Assembly (NCBI RefSeq): GCF_000014745.1
Contig: NC_008347.1
Location: 1,931,001-1,995,000 of the forward strand
Length of the DNA: 64,000 nucleotides
Source: Maricaulis maris MCS10
GTDB taxonomy: Bacteria > Pseudomonadota > Alphaproteobacteria > Caulobacterales > Maricaulaceae
Direction of reading: 5' to 3'
Each line of letters opens with the position of its first letter. The stretch's first letter is position 1. Positions 56,244 to 64,000 of the stretch are shown in pieces. The notes beneath the pieces are model-generated. The model was not told the origin of the DNA. It saw only the letters and a list, made by a program, of their open reading frames with translations, and did not search any database. A program made the position numbers and the translations under genes.

Positions 56244-57038
56244 ATGATGTCTCCCCCCCGTCCTGAAACCCTCTCTCTCAGCGCCCTGCGCCAGCGTCTG
56301 GCGACCCTTGATCCGGCCAAGCCCGGCCACCCGGGCCAGGCCGGCGCGGAAGACGGGCCGAACCTGCCCTGCGCCCGGCCGGGCCAGGTCGTCGAGCTGC
56401 GCCCGCAAACCTATTTCGACACGCCGGCCTCGCTGTGCATTCTGGCCGGCATGTCGGTGATGGCCAGCCATCAGCGACAGGGGCCGATCCTGTGGTGCCG
56501 TCGCCGGGCCGATCCACGGCAGGATTTCGGCGATCCCTACCCGCACGGCCTGCAGCAATGGGGCATCGATCCCTCCCGCATCCTGCTGGCCCTGGCCCGC
56601 GATCAGGCTGGCGTGCTCTGGGCCATGGAGGAAGGCGCCCGGGCGCCGGAACTGGCCGCGATTGTCGGCGAGACCGGCAGTGGTCATGCCTACGGCCTCA
56701 CGCCCAGTCGCCGGCTGCAACTGGCAGCGGAGAAACACGACACCGCCGTGCTGCTCCTGCGCCCTTTCGACGATATCGCCCCCAGTGCCGCCCGGCAGCG
56801 CTGGCGCATTGCCGCCGCGCCCGGACCGGCCGCGCCCTGGACCGGGGCTCGCGGCCTGCCTGCACCGGGAGCCCGGCGCTGGCAGGTCTGTCGGGAACGG
56901 GGGCGAAACGGCCGGGAGGCCGGTTTTACGATCGAGTGGAATGATGAAGCGCTATGTTTCCGCCTGCCTGCCCTGGTGGCCGAGCCAACGTCACGACCGC
57001 AACACACGCCGGCAGGGGCAGAGCGGATCGCCGGATGA
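56244..57038 (+). CDS. imuA: ImuA-like SOS mutagenesis accessory protein
   Basis: The 264-residue RecA/SulA-like protein has VVELRPQTYFDTPASLCILAG and ALARDQAGVLWAMEEGARAPELAAIVGE, followed by LTPSRRLQLAAEKHDTAVLLL. It lacks an obvious Walker A motif, as expected for ImuA. It aids error-prone repair with ImuB and DnaE2. An alternative ATG is the second codon. Its 3' end overlaps imuB by about 98 bases. The predicted transcript begins at the start codon. Confidence 0.85.
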   Translation: MMSPPRPETLSLSALRQRLATLDPAKPGHPGQAGAEDGPNLPCARPGQVVELRPQTYFDTPASLCILAGMSVMASHQRQGPILWCRRRADPRQDFGDPYPHGLQQWGIDPSRILLALARDQAGVLWAMEEGARAPELAAIVGETGSGHAYGLTPSRRLQLAAEKHDTAVLLLRPFDDIAPSAARQRWRIAAAPGPAAPWTGARGLPAPGARRWQVCRERGRNGREAGFTIEWNDEALCFRLPALVAEPTSRPQHTPAGAERIAG

Positions 57039-58506
57039 CGACGCCCTGGCACTTGTCATCCGCGGCGCCGGCGGACAGCGGCTGCATGCCGTCAACCGCA
57101 CCGCCGCCCGCCTTGGCCTGACGCCGGGCCTGACCCTGACCGATGCCCGCGCCCGCGTGCCCGCCCTGGTCACCGCTCCGGCCGATGACCGGGGGGACAT
57201 CCGGGCACTCACCGCGCTGGCCCGGTGGTCGGGCCGTTGGTCACCGGTCGTTGCACCTGATCCGGCAGGGCCGGGCCTGGACGGCCTCATCCTCGACATC
57301 ACCGGCTGCACCCGCCTGTTCGGCGGCGAGACGGCCCTGCTGGATGCCATGATGGAGGGGTTTGCCGAGCTGGGGTTCAGCGTGCGGCTCGCCGCAGCAC
57401 CGACAATCGGTCTGGCCTGGGGAGCGGCCCGTTTCGACCCGGACAGCCGCAACCGGCCGCTGTGTATCGATCCCGATACGGCCGCCGATCGCCTGGCCGC
57501 CCTGCCGGTGGAAGCCTTGCGTCTGGCCGAAGGGGTCAGTTCGCGCCTGCGGGCGCTGGGTCTCACCCGTGCCGGCCTGCTCCTGCAACAGCCACGCGCG
57601 GCCCTGGCTCGCCGTTTCGGCCTCGACCTGCCGCGTCGGCTCGACCAGGCACGCGGGCAGGAAAGCGAACCGCTCGACCCCATTCGACCGGCCCGCGCCT
57701 TTCGCTCCAGCCTGCGCTTCGCCGAGCCAGTCCCGGGTCTTGATCCCATAAAAACCGCCCTGCCCCATCTTGTCGGCCCTGTCTGCGACCAGCTTACCAA
57801 CGCCGGGCGGGGGGCAAGGCGCCTGGTCCTGAGCCTCGTCGGCAGCAACGGGCGAGCCGTCCGGGTGGCCATCGGTACGGCTGCGGCGGAACGGGACAGC
57901 GGCCACATCATCCGCCTGCTCGGTGAAAGCCTCGACCGGCTGGAAGCCGATTTCGGCCTCGGTGTCGAAGCCTTGCACCTTACCGCTCCCTCCACCGCCG
58001 CGTTCACGGCCCGTCAGGCCCGCCTCGACGGCACGCCGGGTGAGGAAGCAACCAGTCACCTTGTCGACCGGCTGCGCTTGCGACTGGGCGAAACCGGTGT
58101 GCGCCGAGCGGCCAGCCGGGAAAGCTGGTCCCCCGAACGGGCCAGCGGCTGGCGCACGGCCGATCATGCACAGGACATATATGTGACAACCAGCCCGGGC
58201 CTGCCCCTCAAACGCCCCCTCCTCCTGCTCGACCGGCCCGAACCGGTCGAAGCGTTGGCGGAAGTGCCGGACGGACCACCGCGGGTCTTCGTCTGGCGCC
58301 GGGTCCGGCATCGCATCGCCCACGCGGAAGGCCCCGAACGCATCGCACCGGAATGGTGGCGCCCCGCCCGGTCGGGTCAGCCATTGCTGAGCCGCGACTA
58401 TTTCCATGTCGAGACAGCCGAAGGCCACCGCTTCTGGCTCTATCGCGCCGGACTGTACGGGCGGGAGACGGACGTTCCCTGCTGGTTCGTCCACGGCGTG
58501 TCATGA
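56941..58506 (+). CDS. imuB: ImuB, catalytically inactive Y-family polymerase-like protein
   Basis: About 521 residues; the start MMKRYVSACLPWWPSQ at ATG 56941 (or 56944) is chosen from the family pattern. It has the Y-family palm/finger order (GLDGLILDITGCTRLFGGE) but the catalytic Asp-Glu pair is replaced by Asp-Gly and the first-motif acidic residues are missing (CLPWWPSQ). The C-terminus ends CWFVHGVS. It bridges DnaE2 and the clamp in SOS mutagenesis. It overlaps imuA and is followed by dnaE2 after 10 bases. Confidence 0.92.
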   Translation: MMKRYVSACLPWWPSQRHDRNTRRQGQSGSPDDDALALVIRGAGGQRLHAVNRTAARLGLTPGLTLTDARARVPALVTAPADDRGDIRALTALARWSGRWSPVVAPDPAGPGLDGLILDITGCTRLFGGETALLDAMMEGFAELGFSVRLAAAPTIGLAWGAARFDPDSRNRPLCIDPDTAADRLAALPVEALRLAEGVSSRLRALGLTRAGLLLQQPRAALARRFGLDLPRRLDQARGQESEPLDPIRPARAFRSSLRFAEPVPGLDPIKTALPHLVGPVCDQLTNAGRGARRLVLSLVGSNGRAVRVAIGTAAAERDSGHIIRLLGESLDRLEADFGLGVEALHLTAPSTAAFTARQARLDGTPGEEATSHLVDRLRLRLGETGVRRAASRESWSPERASGWRTADHAQDIYVTTSPGLPLKRPLLLLDRPEPVEALAEVPDGPPRVFVWRRVRHRIAHAEGPERIAPEWWRPARSGQPLLSRDYFHVETAEGHRFWLYRAGLYGRETDVPCWFVHGVS

Positions 58507-58516
58507 GGAGGGCAAG

Positions 58517-61500
58517 ATGAGCGAAACCTATGCCGAGCTTGTCGCCGCCAGCAATTTTTCCTTCCTGCGCGGCGCATCCCATCCCGATGAAATGGTGCTG
58601 GCTGCCAAGGCGCTGGGTCTTGCAGCCATCGGTCTTTGCGACCGCAACTCCCTTGCCGGCGTGGTCCGGGCGCACAAGGCAGCAAAGAAAGCCGGCATGA
58701 CGCTGTGCATCGGCACACGCCTGGTCACACGCTGCGGGTTCGAACTCGCGACCTATCCCCGCGACCGGGCCGCCTATGCACGCCTGTCCCGCCTGCTGAC
58801 CCTGGGCAAGCGCCGGACCGTGAAAGGCAAGTGCGATCTGGGCCTCGAGGATGTTCTTGACCATGCCGAAGGCCAGGTCTTCATTCTCCTGCCCCCGGCC
58901 GATCCGGGTCCGGACTGGCAGGACACGGCCCGCCATTTCTGCGCCGCGGCCCCGGACGGGGCCTGCCATCTGGCCCTGGCACAACGGTTCGACGGGCAGG
59001 ACGGGGCGCGTGTCTTCCGGCTGACCGGGTTTGCCGGACAGACCGGCCTGCCGCTCATCGCCACAACGGACGCGCTCTACCACACGCCGGAGAGACGGGC
59101 CCTGCAGGATGCCCTGACCTGCATTCGCGAAAAAACCACGATCGACACCGCCGGTTTCAGGCTGGAGGCCCATGCCGAACGCCATCTCAAACCGCCGGCC
59201 GAAATGGCGCGGCTGTTTGCCGCCCATCCCGAAGCCGTGGCCAATACAATGCATCTGGCCCGACGCCTGCGCTTTTCCCTCGACGAGATCGCCTACCAAT
59301 ATCCCGACGAAATCATGGAGCCCGGCGAGACAGCCATGCAGACCCTGACCCGGCTGAGCCGGGAAAAGGCGGTCTGGCGCTATCCCGACGGCATTCCCGA
59401 CAAGGTCGCCGCGGCGATCGAGTATGAACTCACCCTGATCAGGCAACTCGACTACGCGCCCTATTTTCTCACCGTCTACGACATCGTCCGCCATGCCCGC
59501 AGCCGCGGCATTCTCTGTCAGGGACGCGGGTCGGCGGCCAATTCCACCATCTGCTACTGCCTCGGCATCACCTCGGTGGATCCAGCCCGGATCGACCTTC
59601 TGTTCGAGCGCTTTGTCTCGGCCGAACGCAATGAACCGCCTGATATCGACGTTGATTTCGAGCATGAACGTCGCGAGGAGGTGATCCAGTACATTTACGG
59701 CAAATACGGTCGCCACCGAGCCGGCATGACGGCCACCGTGACCACCTATCGCAGCAAGGGGGCAATCCGCGACATCGGCAAGGCAATGGGGCTATCGCCG
59801 GACCTGATCGATGCGCTGGCGCGTGCCGTCTGGCACGGGTCAAGCGCTGGCGTGCCGGAGGCGGATATCCGGGCCATGGCCCTCGATCCGGACGAGCAGC
59901 GCCTGGCGCTGGCCATGCGTCTGGTGCGCGAACTGATCGGCTTTCCGCGCCACCTGTCCCAGCATCCCGGCGGCTTCGTCATCACCCGCGACCGGCTCGA
60001 CGACATCGTTCCCGTGATGAATGCCGCCATGGCCGACCGTACCATGATCGAATGGGACAAGGACGATATCGAAACCCTCGGCCTGATGAAGGTCGATGTG
60101 CTGGGCCTCGGCATGCTCAGCGTCATCGCCAAGGCATTGGCGCTCCTGCGCGAGGCCTATGGCCGTCGCGAAAGCCTGGCCAGCCTGCAGGACGAGGATC
60201 CGCGTGTCTATGACATGATCTGCGAGGCCGACACGGTCGGCGTTTTCCAGATCGAAAGCCGGGCCCAGATGTCGATGCTGCCGCGGCTGAAACCGCGCCA
60301 ATTCTATGATCTGGTCATCGAGGTCGCCATCGTCCGGCCCGGCCCGATCCAGGGTGACATGGTCCACCCCTATCTGCGTCGCCGCGAGGGCCGCGAGAGA
60401 ATCGACTACCCGTCACCCGAATTGAAGGCCGTTCTCGGGCGCACGCTGGGCGTCCCCCTGTTCCAGGAACAGGCCATGAAGATTGCCGTGGTCGCGGCCG
60501 GCTTCACGCCGGCCGAGGCGGACGGGTTGCGCCGGGCCATGGCAACTTTCCGTCATGCCGGCATTATCCACGAATTCCGTCACCGCTTCCTGGAGGGCAT
60601 GATCAAAAACGGTTATGCCCCGGAATTTGCCGAACGTTGTTTCAAGCAGATCGAAGGATTTGGCGAATACGGATTCCCGGAAAGCCACGCTGCCAGCTTC
60701 GCCCTCCTCGTCTATGTCTCGGCCTGGCTGAAGTGCCATTACCCGGACGTCTTCTGTACCGCCATCCTGAACGCCCAGCCCATGGGGTTTTACGCCCCGG
60801 CCCAGCTGGTCCGCGATGCCCGCGAACATGGCGTCGACATACGCCCGCCCGATATCAACCACTCTGCCTGGGACTGTACGCTGGAAGCGGGATCGGAGCC
60901 GGGGCCGGATGTCAGACCAAACCGGAAGGGCGCACACCAGTATGCGGTGCGCCTGGGCCTGCGTCAGGTAAAGGGCCTTGCCGACGCCGCCGCCGCGCGC
61001 ATCGTCGTGGCGCGCCAGGCGGGCGGACACTTCATCTGCGTGGAAAGCCTGATGCGGCGGGCCGCCCTGTCGCGCCGCGCCCTCGACCAGCTCGCCAATG
61101 CTGACGCCATGCGCTCGCTCGGACAGGACCGACGGGCGGCGAGCTGGCAAGCGGCCGGTCTGGCAACGTCCGCCCTGCCTCTTTTCGCGGCCGGCGAAGG
61201 CGCCGAAACCGCCAACGGCGAAACCCCTCCGCCCTTGCCCGACATGCCGGCCAGCGAACAGGTCTATCGCGACTATCGCAGCCTCGGCCTCAGCCTGAAA
61301 GGCCATCCGCTGGGCTTCTTCCGGCAGGCGCTGTCCGAACGCGGCCTGGTTGAGGCACGCGCCCTGAAGACCCTGCCCAATGGCAGCCAGATCGATCTCG
61401 CCGGCCTGGTCCTGATCCGTCAGCGGCCCGGCTCGGCGAGCGGAATCGTCTTCGTCACCCTGGAAGACGAAACCGGGGTGGCCAACCTGATCGTCTGGGG

Positions 61501-61798
61501 CAAGGTCTTCGAACGCTTTCGTCGCACCGTCATCGGCGCCCGCCTGCTGCGCGTAAAGGGCCGGCTGCAACGCGAAGGCCGGGTGATCCACATCATCGCC
61601 GAGACCCTGATCGATGAAAGCTGGCGGATCGACTCGCTTCAGGATGACGGTGATGGCTGGAACGACCGCAGCCTGTTGCATGGCGACGACTTCCGGGCCG
61701 GGACCGAAGCCGATCCGCGGCCCCTCGGTCACAATCGACAAGCCGACACGGCCGCCCGCCGTGCCGTGGCCCTGCAGCGTTCACGGGATTTCCATTAG
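58517..61798 (+). CDS. dnaE2: Error-prone DNA polymerase DnaE2 (ImuC)
   Basis: About 1093 residues from ATG 58517, preceded by GAGGAGGGCAAG. The N-terminal PHP domain starts YAELVAASNFSFLRGASHPDE. The catalytic Asp motif is PPDIDVDFEHERREEV. The palm carries GRGSAANSTICYCLG, and a C-terminal OB-fold region begins DLAGLVLIRQRPGSASG. It performs translesion synthesis with ImuA and ImuB during SOS. A terminator follows at 61883. Confidence 0.97.
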   Translation: MSETYAELVAASNFSFLRGASHPDEMVLAAKALGLAAIGLCDRNSLAGVVRAHKAAKKAGMTLCIGTRLVTRCGFELATYPRDRAAYARLSRLLTLGKRRTVKGKCDLGLEDVLDHAEGQVFILLPPADPGPDWQDTARHFCAAAPDGACHLALAQRFDGQDGARVFRLTGFAGQTGLPLIATTDALYHTPERRALQDALTCIREKTTIDTAGFRLEAHAERHLKPPAEMARLFAAHPEAVANTMHLARRLRFSLDEIAYQYPDEIMEPGETAMQTLTRLSREKAVWRYPDGIPDKVAAAIEYELTLIRQLDYAPYFLTVYDIVRHARSRGILCQGRGSAANSTICYCLGITSVDPARIDLLFERFVSAERNEPPDIDVDFEHERREEVIQYIYGKYGRHRAGMTATVTTYRSKGAIRDIGKAMGLSPDLIDALARAVWHGSSAGVPEADIRAMALDPDEQRLALAMRLVRELIGFPRHLSQHPGGFVITRDRLDDIVPVMNAAMADRTMIEWDKDDIETLGLMKVDVLGLGMLSVIAKALALLREAYGRRESLASLQDEDPRVYDMICEADTVGVFQIESRAQMSMLPRLKPRQFYDLVIEVAIVRPGPIQGDMVHPYLRRREGRERIDYPSPELKAVLGRTLGVPLFQEQAMKIAVVAAGFTPAEADGLRRAMATFRHAGIIHEFRHRFLEGMIKNGYAPEFAERCFKQIEGFGEYGFPESHAASFALLVYVSAWLKCHYPDVFCTAILNAQPMGFYAPAQLVRDAREHGVDIRPPDINHSAWDCTLEAGSEPGPDVRPNRKGAHQYAVRLGLRQVKGLADAAAARIVVARQAGGHFICVESLMRRAALSRRALDQLANADAMRSLGQDRRAASWQAAGLATSALPLFAAGEGAETANGETPPPLPDMPASEQVYRDYRSLGLSLKGHPLGFFRQALSERGLVEARALKTLPNGSQIDLAGLVLIRQRPGSASGIVFVTLEDETGVANLIVWGKVFERFRRTVIGARLLRVKGRLQREGRVIHIIAETLIDESWRIDSLQDDGDGWNDRSLLHGDDFRAGTEADPRPLGHNRQADTAARRAVALQRSRDFH

Positions 61799-61882
61799 GG
61801 CGGGCCGGGCTTTGCGCGGATTGGGTTGCTCTTGTTCGGGGTGCCGGACAGGCCGGCGCCCGGCCAGTTTCAGACAGCAAGA

Positions 61883-61916
61883 CGCCCCCGGCCTGGTTGG
61901 CTCGGGGGCGTTTTGT
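61883..61916 (+). terminator. Terminator after dnaE2, possibly bidirectional
   Basis: CGCCCCCG and CGGGGGCG form an 8-bp stem with a 12-base loop followed by TTTTGTATTT on the plus strand. On the minus strand it lies about 50 bases beyond 5S rRNA with a poor U-tract, so it could also slow the ribosomal RNA transcript. Confidence 0.75.
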
Positions 61917-61958
61917 ATTTGAGATTTGTGGAGGATTTCCTGTTGGATCTATCGTGCA

Positions 61959-62077
61959 GACCGGGCAGCGACCTACTCTCCCACACCTTAAGATGCAGTA
62001 CCATCGGCGCTCGGGGTCTTAACGGTCGTGTTCGGGATGGGAACGTGTGCGGTCCCCCTGCAATAACCACCCGGTCA
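61959..62077 (-). rRNA. rrf: 5S ribosomal RNA
   Basis: About 119 bases. The ends GACCGGGTGG and CTGCCCGGTC pair as helix I. The inside carries the conserved CCATCCCGAACACG and GGTGTGGGAGAGTAGGTCG-like segments of 5S. The boundaries are accurate to a few bases. Confidence 0.95.
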
Positions 62078-62169
62078 GCGCGACAGATCCGAGGAAAGAA
62101 GAGACATTCTGATTTATTGAGGTGTTGCTTTGTTCGACGAAGCGTTCGCCGGACATGAGCATCTTCAAG

Positions 62170-64000
<1,831 letters not shown>

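Noticed and set aside
62078..62169. A tRNA gene between 23S and 5S
   Set aside because: No cloverleaf or T-loop sequence can be seen in this spacer.

Overview
This window looks like a chromosome segment of an alphaproteobacterium close to Maricaulis / Hyphomonadaceae (family-level placement is inference). The grounds are the GC-rich codon use, the order secY-adk-rpsM-rpsK-rpoA-rplQ without rpsD, two near-identical tuf genes, a direct-repeat GAAC-N7-GAAC SOS box in front of an imuA-imuB-dnaE2 cassette, and a large TonB-dependent receptor. No plasmid, prophage, transposase or CRISPR array was seen.

Positions 1-31704, all on the minus strand, hold the main gene-expression block. In transcription order (right to left) it reads tRNA-Trp, secE, nusG, rplK, rplA, rplJ, rplL, rpoB, rpoC (terminator), rpsL, rpsG, fusA, tuf, rpsJ through rpsS (S10 cluster), rplV through secY (spc cluster), adk, rpsM, rpsK, rpoA, rplQ (terminator), and a truncated periplasmic Do-type serine protease. 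Recognisable control elements are a sigma70-like promoter before rpsL, hairpins in the rplJ leader, intrinsic terminators after rpoC and rplQ, and a hairpin between tuf and rpsJ.

Positions 31705-44571 form an accessory block, also on the minus strand. It contains a SAM-dependent methyltransferase, a TonB-dependent receptor with a sharp terminator, and a three-gene translationally coupled operon (2OG-Fe(II) oxygenase, TPR-sulfotransferase, TPR-2OG oxygenase). Next come tRNA-Gly plus a second tuf, a membrane diguanylate cyclase, a small GIY-YIG protein and tRNA-Tyr. Downstream of the second tuf lies a 34-bp copy of the tuf 3' end, which looks like a recombination scar.

Positions 44572-56077 are mixed-strand housekeeping: rlmB, a head-GIN repeat protein, a DUF819 membrane protein, a glutathione S-transferase, RidA and an exported M20 amidohydrolase, an ABC exporter pair, a small unknown, a cyclophilin lipoprotein, metG, a DUF1761 membrane protein and tRNA-Thr. 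A perfect 27-bp inverted repeat sits between metG and the cyclophilin gene.

Positions 56209-61798 (plus strand) are the SOS mutagenesis cassette imuA-imuB-dnaE2. Its promoter appears to start the transcript at the imuA ATG itself. It converges on a ribosomal RNA operon (5S, then a partial 23S, minus strand) that runs off the right end. The most notable observations are the tuf scar, the 2OG/sulfotransferase operon, the leaderless SOS promoter and the 27-bp inverted repeat.
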